DNA from: Pseudofabraea citricarpa
Taxonomy: Eukaryota > Ascomycota > Leotiomycetes > Helotiales > Dermateaceae
Direction: 5' to 3'
DNA length: 64,000 nucleotides
Assembly: GCA_029641185.1 (NCBI GenBank)
Contig: JAPWGK010000008.1
Coordinates: 1,240,001 to 1,304,000, forward strand
Shown here: piece by piece, positions 24,888 to 36,174 of the stretch
Layout of the letters: every line of letters starts with the position of its first letter
How positions within the stretch are numbered: the stretch's first letter is position 1
Program-made: the position numbers and the translations under genes
The notes under the pieces: model-generated
What the model saw: the letters and a program-made list of their open reading frames with translations, nothing else
Told to the model about the DNA's origin: nothing
The model's database searches: none

Positions 24888-26143
24888 GATATCGTCGGCA
24901 AACAAGTACAAGAACAGAGAGGGAGAGATAGACCTGTCTAAAATTAAATAGCTACAAGAAATTATGGAATAGGAAAATGATCTAAGTAGGAGAAAAGGAA
25001 AAATGAGGCGGTATAAGGCGACTTCATACACGCGCTCTCGGTATCAGGACACAGAGTGCCGACATGATCTGACGGAGATGGATTGCACCGTGGTCAAGCT
25101 TCGAGTCTCCACACAAAGGCCAACTGGACCTCGGGTGACCGCTGTACAGCTCTTCATATTGGCTGGATTCTGATTACTGATTACTGATTATTGAACAGGA
25201 TAAGATGGCTGTGAAGGATCTTGCCCAAGTCACGACTCACGGGCCACGGACAAGTAAGCGGCGGGTGCGTGTCGCTGCGCGTCGATTGAAGGTACGTCCG
25301 TAGGCCATCGCCATCGCCACATCGCCATCCTTCGAGTCAAAGTTAAGCGACCGAGGGTGGTGTGTTTCCATTGTTGTTCTACCCTTACGCACGAAAGAGT
25401 TCGGCTACTCGAGAATAACGTCACATCACGACAGGACCACCATCAGCGCCAACATGTGATCCGACTTGGTCATCAAGACCTGGTAGAGGGATGGATTTAT
25501 TGGTCATACTTTTGCACAGCTCACATTCGGGGAGACTATCCTCCGTGTTTCTTGACACAACATTATCACATGATATATGATCACGTGGCACAGCTCACCT
25601 TACTTACTGCCTTAGATAGATACCCTTGCTGCTCTTGATGTATTGATTCCATTCTGTTTTCTGCCATTCTACTCTCTTGCTATAAGTTTCGCCTCCCTCG
25701 CGTTCTAGGCTTGGTGAGATTAGCGCGCGCTTGATGGCGCTTAGGAATGCTTCGAATTCCCGGAATGCCTTGTGAGCGCGACAACAACAATGCCATCCTC
25801 CCAGCCTGCAATGCAATGCAAGTCTGCAACTGCAACCTCAACCGTAGCCGCATCGTGAAGTCACGTCACATCAGCTCTTGAACGTCTTCTTCTCCAACAG
25901 TTGTACCTAGCTGGTTCTGAGACCTTATTGAAAGACTGATGGCCCAGCCGTCAAGAAACGCTATAGTGGAAGGCACAGGCGTGATGGAGACACAGGATTC
26001 AGTGAACGAAATATGCATATCCATTGTTTACCAATGTCTCAGGCTGAGAATGCAAGTGAATCCCCTTTTCTTTCGCTGTTATCCCCATCTTCTTACTGTC
26101 CAACCTTCACCTTTTCAAACTCTCCAGCTATCGCTTCTCCGTC
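24888..26143. promoter_or_regulatory. Divergent intergenic region (MFS / zinc-finger gene)
   Basis: 1.26 kb between opposite starts. A TGATTACTGATTACTGATTATTG-type short tandem run lies near 25168-25195. The zinc-finger gene leader (26080-26143) is pyrimidine-rich. No third gene is supported. Confidence 0.5.
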
Positions 26144-29100
26144 ATGCCGCCAAAGAGTGCGAAACCATCATCAAAGAAGCAAAATGCCTCCAAGGGCGCT
26201 CCTACCGGCGTGAAAAAACCTCCTCCAAAGACGCCGGTCAAATCCAATTCAGCAGCGGGTGGTAGCTTATTCTCATCCATCCTTTCCAGAGCTCCTTGGT
26301 CAGGCGGCAAGCCAGCGCTGGGAGAAGAATCACCAAAAAAGCAGACAGAGACCACCAAGGAAAGCCGCGCGCAGGGCAATGCTGCTTCTAATCCACCATC
26401 AGCAGCTGCAGCGGCCCCAAGGAATAACCCTCAGAGCGCATTTGCCAATTATCTCACTGCTGCCGAAAGAACAAGGCTAAGTACCGCCCGATTAGACGCC
26501 AAATTTGATAGGCAGCGAGCAGCGAGAAACCACGAAATCATTGCAGAGAAGACACCAACCCTCATCTTCGACATGGCCGTTAAAAAGAGTTCCAAGGAAT
26601 TTCAGAAACAACGTCGAAAGCTTCGTGACCGCCTGAACAACGAGTCTGTCCTTGAGGTGCTGGATGCCGAGTTCACACCTGCTCAGAGGCAGCTTCTCAC
26701 CCCTCAAATCCACGAGGGCGCCATAACTGAACTCCAACGTAAAAATACAGTTGCCTATAGGACTGCATTGACGACCGCTTTTAAAGGGGAGAAGGATAAT
26801 ATCGCTACCAAATTCGCCATGGCAAAATTTGGCCTTCCCGTGGAGCCAATTACAAATTCAAACTTGAGGAAACTAGCGCTGCTTATGCCTGGCACTGATT
26901 CTGATGATGACGATCCCGATGATACCAACGAAGAATCCCAGTTTCGGAGGATCACTTACTCAGAAAAGCCTCTGGAATTTCTAGAAGGCTACGATGAGAG
27001 GAGCTTTGGTTTTCCAGGGATTCGACCTACAAAATCTACGCTAGGACTACGTGGTGGTGCAGGCTCGCCATCAGATCTGTCTGACCACGACCCTTTTGCT
27101 GAGGAAGGTCTGATGACACTGTATACCTACAACGGTGTCTACCGTTATCTTGATGACATCAACGCAGACAACCTGATCCTGCTTGTTATGGACCTGCTCA
27201 ATCTGCGTGCCACCTGCTCCTTGACCATCGATTTGATTGAATTCAACGAAGAGGATTCTATATTCAGAATCGTCAAATCCGAATCATTTCCTTACGTGCA
27301 TGGAGCCTATTCACTAAAACTTCAACTTTTTGATGAGGCACATGTGGATGATACATTAACTTACCTTACTCAGTCTTACTCCAATCAATCAGGCTTTGCG
27401 CGAGCCTTTTTCATTCGTCGAAATACCACAGAAGAACCACAAAGCTTGACACCGCCAGATGAAAACCCCGAAGATATCGTTGTACTTGGCCACGAAAATG
27501 CACGATCCTACTGGAAAATTGCTTCGAATTTCCGTGGTGGTGTCGGCATTAATCAAGTCCAAAGCAATTTCGAACGCGCGATTTCACGACTGGGAGGCAG
27601 AGGTGGAGATTTCTGGCTTGAAAATTTCAATCTTGGCTATGAAAATCACGAGGCATCTTTGGATCTTTGGGAGAGTACTATCAAGGCTGTCGAGAAGTCA
27701 GATCGCTTTCTAAACTACACGCTTTCCATTAAAATACCACCCGGTCTTAAAGGAAAGTCTTTGCTAAAACCATGTGGCATCCGTTTTATCGGCCAATCAA
27801 CGGCAAAAGATCCTTTACAATCCATTAGAACTAAGTTTGCGTTCTGGGATTTTGGTGACTTCAGGGGTGCATACAACAACATAGTCAACGCCGTTGAATC
27901 TACTACTGGGCCTGGAGGCCGTAGCAAGAAGAGCGTTAAGATATGGTCTAGTCCGCGATCTCGGGAGCTTGATGATGGGTCACATCTCGTAATTTCTCTG
28001 GATCTTAGTGACGCTATTGAGGCAATACGCCAACTCACTACGTGGGCTACGACTTCCCTGGACCCCCAAAAAGATATGCAAGATATACCTATTTGGGAAT
28101 TCCGGCTTGAATTTACCGAGTTTACCATCCACGACTTTAAAAATAAACGTCATAGCACAGTCTGGAAACCTGGTCAACAGCCAACCGTATCATCTTTTAG
28201 AAGAAGTCTGTCAGGACTCTTTCGAGACTTCGATACAAAAAGTTCTTTCAGGATTCACTTCAAGAACGATAAAAATATATTCGTCTGCCCATCGCAAATG
28301 GATGAGAGAGAGTGGAGAATGTTCACATTTGACTGGTTCGAGTCTAATGAGCTCACTGTTGAAGCAAATACCGGAGATGAATATAGTAAGTGAACCTACA
28401 TCGGACAAGTACGTAAAGAAAGCCGCTAATTATACTGTGCGAAGCTTACCCTCCAACATGTTGGGGACTTGATTACGACGATTTGAAACATTATCCATAC
28501 AAAGACTTTTCACTTCCGCGACCTACGCAGGGCCTAGAAACCCTTTTCGGAGGCAACAAAGCTAAGGCCGATGCCTTTCGGATGCAAGCAGCCGCTGATA
28601 CTGAAGCTGACCAGACTGCAAAGGAGGCAGCGGATGCTGAGGCAATGGCTCGACAGAAGGAAAAAATTGAAAGGCAGCAAAGAAAGGACAAGGCTAAAGC
28701 GGATTTTGATGCCGTTCTCGCTGCCGAAAGCGCTCCCAGGGACCCTCGGCAAGCTTCGAAAAATGCAGCCGAGCTACGTCGCATCCTGACGTCTGGTACA
28801 AGGGAGGAGAAAGCCAAATGGTACGCCCAGAAGGCCGAAGCAGATAAGATAGCGGCAGCTGCAAGACTTGCTGAAGAGGAGTCAGACTCAGAACCGATTG
28901 ATCATTCCGTACCAAAGTTTCGAGTGCCAAAGAGGAAATACATAAGAGCTCAAGCGCAAGCGCCAGCGCCGACCTCGTATGTAGACTGGCAAAGACAGGA
29001 CACATGGAGGAATAGCCTTCGTCAAGGGACCTACACAAAAGATCTATCTATCGTTGAGTACGGCCTGGATTCAGTAGCTGCTCAATTTGGTGATATTCGG

Positions 29101-31567
29101 GAGGCCTCAATCTTTGCGAGCCACTCGTTGCCTACTGTCTATCATCAACATTGGAGTCAAACTGAGGTCAGGAAGCTTACGGAGGAGAACCAAGCTCTAA
29201 AAAATGCAAGCCTTAGCCGAACATACATCTGTCCGATCTGTACCGCGGACTTTTCTGGTTTCGACGAGCGGAAAAAGATTTTACACTTCCAGGAACATTA
29301 TCTGCAATGTCTTAATGGTGGAAAATGTCCCCTATGTGACTCAGAGAGATTTGCGACCTTCAGCCTCCAAGAAAGGAAAGATCACCTTCTTGGTCACCAG
29401 ACTGACTTTAAGAGGAGAGTTGATCTTGCCGAACGACACCATCTGGATTGCCCAGTTTGCCATATCAACATTTCATATGATGAATTTCCCGGCGCAGCTG
29501 GGGTTGTCGAGCATTTGGGACAACATATACCTGATTTATATAAATTCTGTGATAGGTGTGGGACCAGTTTGCATGAACTATCAAAGGCAGCTGAGGACCA
29601 TCACGAAAAAAATTGCACTTTCGAATCTTTTCCAGAGGATAGAGAACAACCCGAAGAACTTTGGAACAATGAAGGGATAGATCGCTTTTGTAAGTGGTGT
29701 GGCATTGCATTGCCCCCACATCAAAGTGCCGAATATCTTGAAAAGCATTCGCAGACTTGTGGATTTGACCGCAGTACTGGTATTGACAGGTTTTGTTCGA
29801 AGTGCGGCTTGAGCATTATCAATCACAACACAGATGCTAAATATAATCACCGCGAAGGATGTAAGCAGCCAGGCGGCTTCCACGGGAAGTTTTGTCGGAT
29901 ATGCGGTGTCAAAACACAGGATTTAAGGGAAGATGCTCAACTATCTTTGGAGCATCATGCTAATTGTCGCTATCAAAGACCGTTCTGGTTGCTTGGCCAA
30001 GGTAAGCTGAATTGCCTCTTACTGATTTATAAAATGATACGACTTAAGCTAATTTACTTCTTTCCACTTCACAGAGTTCACCAACAGAAGGCTTAATCTT
30101 AAATACAAAGAAAGATCCCTCTCGGAAAAAGAAGCACGTCTGGAAGATCAAGAGCAGAAAGTTGCGTCCGGCTTAAAGTTATGCCCGTTCTGTCAAGATC
30201 AACTGCCTGAATCCGCCGCGGATCAACAAGAGCATTTAAATCTCCATCATCTGTCTGGGCCTACTGTTCCGAATCCGTACCGGCTTTACAAGAAATGTCC
30301 TGTCTGCCAGGAAACACTGCGCCTAGTAAGGAGTGAACAGGACGCTCACTTCAAAGCACATAGATTGGGGACAGGCACTACAGGAACAAACGCTACTGCC
30401 TCTTCGTTACAAAGCTGTCCATTGTGCAAGGAATCCCTTAAGGCTTCTCCAAGTGCACAGAAAGCACATTTCGAAGCACACGCATTACTGAAGCATTGTC
30501 CAGTATGTAATGTAGCTCTCGGGATCTCTCCCCATGCACGGAAAGCACATTTCGCTACACATGCCAATACACAGTCTTTGCTCAAGCAGTGTCCAATATG
30601 TGATGTAGCCCTCGGGGCTGGTTCAAATGCGCAAAAGGCACATTTTAACACACATGCATCAGTCCAGATCAGGTGCCCATGGTGTAGGGAAGGCTTACCC
30701 GATTCTTCAAAAGCCCAAGAAGATCACCTGAGAACTCGACATTCCTCCCAACAGCCATTGGATTGTCTGATTTGTGAGAATAAGGCAGTTGATGCTAATT
30801 GTGTGAGGGAGCATTTCAAACAGCATATGATAAAAGCAAGGGAACTCGTGGTTATAAGCAGCGACGTAAATCCATTACTTCATCAGGTAGGCAGCGTTAT
30901 TGATGACGAAATCAGCAAAAGAACCATCGGGCGCAGTTTTGCGGGATTGAGAAACGAAAATGCTGCCAGACAGACTGTCCTTGCTATGCAAACTACAGCG
31001 TCTCAGCCACACAGCAGTCCGCAATCTACTTCAACCAAGACGCATGGACAGACACCGGCAGTATCGTATGATCAATTGCTAGCGCATCTAGACAGGGAAC
31101 GGCCTCAAAGGGCCAGAGTTTTCTCACGCAGCCCAGCAAAGAGTCAACGATCAAGACAACCCACAAAATCCGAATCTTCTGAGGAAGACGAAGATGAACA
31201 AGATACGTTTCGGATTCACAGCCCAGCAAAGAAACCCCATTTTACAACTCCAATTCCGGATATGAGTTTCCAGCCCAGTGTCGAGGATGATTCCGAAGTT
31301 GAGGTTACTCGTATCTCGCCTCGCAAGAGAGGTCGTCCTCGAGCCATGTACCCCCCTACCACAACACCTGTTCGTCGATCTACTCGTAGTGTTAGCGCCA
31401 CCCCATCCCTTACTTTGATGCCGGCCAAGAGAACGGCATCTTCCAAGGTTGTGGAGGAGGTTCAGGAGGAAGACGAGGATAGAATCGATACTAGTGGTTC
31501 AGTGGATGAGCAAGCACCACCCCCTAAACGGGCTCGCCGCAGCCCGACGAAGAAGTACACAAAATAA
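26144..31567 (+). CDS. Giant multi-zinc-finger AT-hook protein, family not recognised
   Basis: Three exons (26144-28385, 28445-30001, 30075-31567) encode 1,763 aa. The basic N-terminus (MPPKSAKPSSKK) and a long middle region (~300-750) are of unknown fold. An Ala/Lys/Glu-rich probable coiled coil lies near 775-880. From about 1010 to 1518 there are some 14 Cys-x2-Cys modules. The first group mixes C2H2 and C2HC ends (CKWCG..HSQTC, CSKCG..HREGC). A later group is regular C-x2-C-x13-H-x3-H (CPLCKES..AHFEAH, CPVCNVA..AHFATH, CPICDVA..AHFNTH). An AT-hook (PRKRGRPRA) lies near 1683 and the tail PPKRARRSPTKK looks like a nuclear signal. I infer a nuclear, DNA-associated protein. No enzyme domain is visible and I assign no function. 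Confidence 0.88.
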
Positions 31568-32477
31568 ACCATCTGCTGAAGCCAATTGGATTGCCTTTGT
31601 TTTCATTCCATTGCCATTTTTGGATCTATTTTGGTTGTTGACTGCTGTTGCCAGTCAGTTTCTTTTCTTGATTGTTTTACTGATTGGATCTACCTTCTCT
31701 GGATCGATTGGGACGAGTGGTTTGAGGTTGCTCCAGCGAGACAGCAATATGTGAGAGGCCATGATAATCTGTAGCTGTGGGGAATTTGTGTTTCTTTTCT
31801 CTTGGATAGTCAGCTTGGTAATAAACATTGATGTTTTCTTGTCCTTGTTCTTTTGACTATATCTGAGTGGTTTATCTCAATTTTGTGAAGCACCGGAAAT
31901 GAGTTCAGATGGAGGTGGCCAAAAAGGCATGTAAAACAGATGCTGGTAATGATCTTCCATTATCCTCCCACAACGATCCGTCAAACCAGTCACCAATCCT
32001 AGATTCTCGCAACTCGATGATTCATCCTCGGATACAAGTAGTCAAACACAGTCGACCGAGCACTCCGATTATGGAGTATCCCACGATGCAGATCCCTCTC
32101 TTGTCAAATCCGAGCAAGCGAGCGTAACACAAGTATACCAAAAATCTCTGAGATGAAGCACATATGAGAACTAATGACAACAACACATGTTCTAACAGCA
32201 GGAACGGAGGCTGAAACGAAGAATAAATAAGATGTGCATGGAATTACTGCAACCACGGTGTAAGATCGCAAGGCACGTAAACACGATACGCACGTTCATA
32301 TTCACTCCATTGTAATGCCCAACATCTTCTGATACTCTTGAGAACAGGATCTGGCTCACAGTTTTTCTCTTAGAAATTGGTTCATGATCGAGCAGGTATC
32401 TATATCTACTGAGCACTCTCGATTCGAGCTAACGCTTGTCTATACCACAGCATACCTCTTGGATCTACCCGATGCAT
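31568..32477. other. Intergenic with one possible small gene
   Basis: 3' flank of the zinc-finger gene and of the dehydrogenase on the other strand. It is AT-rich apart from the possible two-exon small gene at 31899-32156, listed separately. Confidence 0.5.
31899..32156 (+). CDS. Possible small two-exon protein or gene remnant (61 aa)
   Basis: An ATG at 31899 opens 10 codons (MSSDGGGQKG), then a GTAAAA donor at 31931. Using the CTAG acceptor at 32002 joins in frame to an open stretch ending with TGA at 32154-32156. That stretch is Ser/Thr/Asp-rich with protein-like composition (FSQLDDSSSDTSSQTQSTEH and SLVKSEQASVTQVYQKSLR). No standard branch site is evident in the 72-nt intron, so the exon 1 link is weak. 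The second exon could instead be the remnant of a lost gene or the 3' exon of something else. No family is recognised. Confidence 0.28.
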
Positions 32478-33594
32478 CTAACAAACTGTGATGGAAGTCA
32501 GCAAAGGAAGCCAAGCCGAAGAAAAGATAGGAAGCAAGAGAGAGGAATAGGGACATACTCCCAATAACCCCATTAACAGGAATATCAATACTGGTGGTAT
32601 AGCTGGCGGCATCACTCAGCAGATAGACATAGGCACCACCGAGCTCCTGCACCTCGGCCAGCCTGGGGATGCCGCGGTAGTACTTCAGCTGGGTCTCCCA
32701 GTCGGCCTGCTTCTCGACCCAGTACGTCATGGCCGTCTTGACAAGGCCCGGCGACACCGAGTTGACGCGGATGCCGTACTGTGCCCACTCGAGGGCGAGC
32801 GTGTGCGTCATGTTGCGCACGCCGCCTTTGGACGCCCCGTACGGCGTCGACGGCACCACTTTGTTCGGCCGGTACGATGCCATGCTCGCCGTGAAGACGA
32901 TGGACCCTTTGATGTTCTGCTTGATGAAGGCTCGCGCTGCGACGCGCGCCGTGTAGAATGCGCCGAATAGCTGTTGTTGTCACTTAGTATGGATGGATAG
33001 ATGGCATTGCTCGCTTCTTCTTCATCCCCATATACAAGCACAAGCACAAGCACAAACACAAACTCCGACACCAACACGAAAGAAAAGAAAAAAGAAAGAG
33101 AAAGAGATCGTACGTTCACGGCAAACAACCCCTCAATCTCCTCCGTCGTAAAGTCCAGCGCACTCTTGTGATTCGTGCGTCCGGCGTTCACCACCACGCC
33201 ATGCAGGGCGCCCGCGTCGGCGAGCACCTGGTCTACGGCGGCTGCGATGCTCGCCTCCTTCGTCACGTCGGCCTTCAGCGCGAACAGCTGGCCCGGGTAG
33301 ACTTTGGACAGCGTGCTGAAGTCGTCGCCCGGCTCGGCGAAGTCGATGCTGTAGACTCTGGCCGCCGCGTTCGCGAGACAGCACTCGGCTACGCCCAGAC
33401 CGATCCCGCGGTTCGCTCCTGTGACTTTCGGGCGCGTGTTAGATTCTCTTGACGCGTGTGAGTGGGAGGGGGAGGGTCTTACTGGCGATGATCTTCCCGC
33501 TTAGGTTGATCTGTGTCTGCACGGGCAGGTGGGAGGCTGTTGTCGCTGTTGATGTTGACGCTGATGCTGATGCTGATGTTGATGAGTCGCCCAT
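32478..33594 (-). CDS. Short-chain dehydrogenase/reductase, polyol/sorbose-type (SDR1)
   Basis: Four exons (33594-33483, 33424-33114, 32970-32559, 32485-32478) give 280 aa, a classical SDR length. The last exon is only 8 nt and supplies the ending GIC-stop. The cofactor site ITGANRGIGLG is reconstituted across intron 1 (branch CTAAC). VVVNAGRTNHKS precedes the catalytic Ser (SIVFTAS). The Tyr-x3-Lys pair is PYGASKGG. Sequence style matches fungal NAD(P)H-dependent sorbose reductase, mannitol or arabinitol dehydrogenases, so a soluble sugar/polyol oxidoreductase is likely. The Ser/Ala/Thr-rich first 25 residues are low complexity. Copies of CTCGTCTCG lie upstream at 33953 and 34131. Confidence 0.9.
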
Positions 33595-34710
33595 TTTCTT
33601 TTTGGAGCAGAAGGCCGCCGAGACAAGAACGGAAGAAGGGAAGGAAACCGTAAACTAGGAGTTCAAGAAATAAGAAGTTGATGGTCGGTTTTAATCGAAT
33701 ACTTAGGCGATATCAAGATGAGATGAAGAAAATAAGGATGATAATCTGTATAAATCCGAAGAAACTCGACGGGAGAATCAACCGAGGGATTACCGACATA
33801 AGTAAGTGAAGATCCCTTTCCCTCGACCTATACCTCCGCCTGCCTCCCGGCACTTAACCTTCACGAGCGTACTCGTTCGTGGATTATCTAAAGCTAGTAG
33901 TTACTAGGTAGGTAGCTTTTCCGTCGTCGAAAAAAACCTGGCATTCCCGCACCGAGACGAGGGTTCCTGCATTGACCTTCCCCTCGCTCGTTTACGGATA
34001 CCCGGATCTGGCTTTGGATTTTGATCTATGCTTAATTACTGATCATGACGATGGGCTCTGTTTTGCCCGCCGAGGGGTAGAGTGGGTGGTTCGATGAGGT
34101 CGGGTGAGGGGTAGAATAATGTCATGTTCCCTCGTCTCGGGGGCGGCCGCGGCTCGTTTCGAGGATAATATGGCATAGTCAAGATAAATAGCCGATGGAT
34201 GATAGATGGGGAAAGCTTGGTGTGGAGATGTGAGTATGGGGTGGTTGTTACAGTATGACGAGGAGAGATCTGATCTGATCTGATCACATGGTATAGGTTG
34301 GTGACCAGGTGGAGATCTGTCTCGTGAGCTGATATTTTACGATTTACGGATTCGAAGTATGTCGAGACTTGTAATTTGCTTTGAGATATATTAGGATAAC
34401 CTTTGGATGATACACATCACGTGCCGGCATCAAGATATCACAAAACCCAGCGGGCACGAAAAAGGACTCTACTCAATCCTAAGTTCTATCTTTTAAAGAT
34501 AGACCAAACCCCGGTCTCCGATTTCCCAGGCTCTGCAGACCTTCCTCGACCATCCTTCAGAAATAAACCCGCTGTGATGAAACCCACACATAAGAAGAAG
34601 AAGAAGAAAAAGGAAAAAATCAAAAGAAGCATAAACGCAGCCCAAATGCCAATAGGATAAATACGCAAACCCCCCAAACTCAACCCATCAAACACACAAC
34701 AAAAGAATTC
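33595..34710. promoter_or_regulatory. Intergenic: SDR1 promoter and tRNA-Pro upstream flank
   Basis: 1.1 kb. The visible items are two CTCGTCTCG-type sites (listed), a GATCTGATCTGATCTGATCA short tandem at about 34266-34285, and a purine run (AAG/AAA) at 34590-34615. No protein gene is supported. Confidence 0.5.
33953..34139. promoter_or_regulatory. Two CTCGTCTCG sites upstream of SDR1
   Basis: The 9-mer CTCGTCTCG occurs on the minus strand at 33953-33961 and on the plus strand at 34131-34139, where it extends to CTCGTCTCGGGG. They are about 360 and 540 bp upstream of the SDR1 start. The same 12-mer is duplicated in the regulator/SDR2 promoter. Function as an operator is inference. Confidence 0.35.
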
Positions 34711-34803
34711 GATCTTATGGTCTAGTGGTATGATTCTCGCTTAGGGATAACCCTGGGTTCATTAATTTGCGAGAGGCCCCGCGTTCGAGTCGCGGTAAGA
34801 TCC
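34711..34803 (+). tRNA. tRNA-Pro (anticodon AGG) with a 21-nt intron
   Basis: The acceptor stem GATCTTA/TAAGATC pairs fully, and the T arm is CCGCG-TTCGAGT-CGCGG. The D arm is typical of fungal tRNA-Pro (GGTCTAGTGGTAT). The anticodon stem CTCGC/GCGAG encloses TTAGGG, with anticodon AGG. A 21-nt intron at 34747-34767 follows one base after the anticodon, the canonical position. The intron contains CCCT, which can pair with AGGG in the anticodon loop, as expected for splicing-endonuclease recognition. Confidence 0.93.
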
Positions 34804-35199
34804 CGAATCTAAAGCTGATGTGTTTTTTTCTTCCGTCTTTCTTTTTTCATTCTTGGGTCTTTCTTTCACTACTTGGGTTTGGTTCTTGATTTTTTTTTGC
34901 TTTGGCGAGGTGGGGAACCGAGGAGAGGGAGAGGGAATTATGGTCTGATTCTGATTTCTGCTTGTTCGAGCACCAGACGAGTGGAATTTTATGTGTCATG
35001 CGAATCTTGCAAGAGATGGTCGTTTTATTTAGCGTCGCTACGCTACTGTACCTGTACCTGTACCTGTGTAAAACCAACATCAACTTACTCATCAATCTAA
35101 TGTCACGACAACATAGGTGCCTAGGTACTTAGCTACCAAGCCACAAGAGAAAAGAAGAAGAAAAAAAAGCAGAAAAAGCAAGACAAAAGAAAAAGAAAC
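34804..35199. other. Intergenic, tRNA-Pro to the Prp3_C-like gene
   Basis: 396 bp. It begins with a T-rich run after the tRNA (34821-34850, consistent with polymerase III termination). It also has a triple CTGTAC repeat at 35045-35064 and A/G-rich sequence before the next ATG. No further gene is seen. Confidence 0.55.
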
Positions 35200-35676
35200 A
35201 TGCCTAGCTCGCGCCCATCACCAGCCGTAAAAGCAACCGCCCTCACAACGCGGCTCCTCATCCTAACGCACCACATCGCATCGCGGAAGAAGCTGCAGCG
35301 CATCGCGGTCTTCTCGAGCACATGCCGGGTGCTTCTGAAACCCGGCAAGCCGCCGGGCATCTTCCTGTGCGAGTTCTCGTGCGCGCCGGACGCCGACCGC
35401 TGGGTAGAGCAGATGCGGAGGCTGCGCTACAAGGACTTCCGCGTCGCCCTGAGGGAGGACCTGCTGGTTGAGAAGCAGCGTGGCGGAGGAGGCTTGGAGA
35501 GCATCGTTCAGATGGGCCGCTTGAGAGAGGTCCGTGAGAGCTTGAAGGACTTTGCGGCCCTCGTCGATGCTTGTGATGGCCCTGAAGGGATGAGCCGAGC
35601 TGCGAGAGAGGGAGGGATGGGAAGAGAGACGCTCGGTGCGTGGTGGAGGAGGGGCATGGGATGGGGAAAAGAATGA
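35200..35676 (+). CDS. Stand-alone Prp3_C/DUF1115-like protein (158 aa)
   Basis: An intronless frame starting at AACATGCC. The region from about residue 15 to 90 (LLILTHHIASRKKLQRIA, then LLKPGKPPGIFLCEF and RYKDFRVALREDL) resembles the domain found at the C-terminus of splicing factor Prp3 and of RWD-domain proteins. The landmarks are a His-His-Ile start, a Pro-Gly-Lys-Pro-(Pro)-Gly turn, and a charged end. The N-terminal RWD domain and the rest of Prp3 are absent, so this is the domain alone. Residues 95-158 are Gly/Arg/Glu-rich. An RNA-associated role would be inference. The similarity is by eye and moderate. Confidence 0.65.
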   Translation: MPSSRPSPAVKATALTTRLLILTHHIASRKKLQRIAVFSSTCRVLLKPGKPPGIFLCEFSCAPDADRWVEQMRRLRYKDFRVALREDLLVEKQRGGGGLESIVQMGRLREVRESLKDFAALVDACDGPEGMSRAAREGGMGRETLGAWWRRGMGWGKE

Positions 35677-36174
35677 GCTAGGGTGGGTGTTACTTCGATT
35701 TCATATTGAAAGAGAAGCCTGGATGACTGGTTTCCTCGATTGATCGAAAATAAACTACGGACCGGAACCTCTATCTACTTCATCGAGGATGATTACGAGA
35801 CGTCAAAGGCGAGACTTAGAAACCTCTAGCCTATCAAGACGAGATGCTAGAAAACCAGCAGATTCAACAAACAAGCCTGGAAAGCAGTCATCACTTCCGC
35901 CATCACACGAGAAATCACCAAAACCACACATGTCTTCAATCAATGAGTATATGAATTCATAAATCTCATCATTTCAAGGAATTCCTCCCATGCCTTCGGC
36001 ACCATCAACTCGCATCAACAACGCATGCACCCCATATCTATTTGTACAAGAAAAAGCTTTGGCAAGTGGCTACGAAAAAAACCTCTGCGCCAGAAAAAAC
36101 CCCCATCTTATCTCCTTCTCTAAGAAAACCCAAGAACGACTTCAGTCTATTTTACAAGATTTTCCTCCACTTGT
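35677..36174. other. Intergenic between convergent genes
   Basis: 498 bp of 3' flanks, A-rich in places. No gene, repeat or RNA was recognised. Confidence 0.55.

Noticed and set aside
34403..34660. 85-codon frame with a Lys run near tRNA-Pro
   Set aside because: The Lys run is a simple AAG repeat and the rest is not protein-like.
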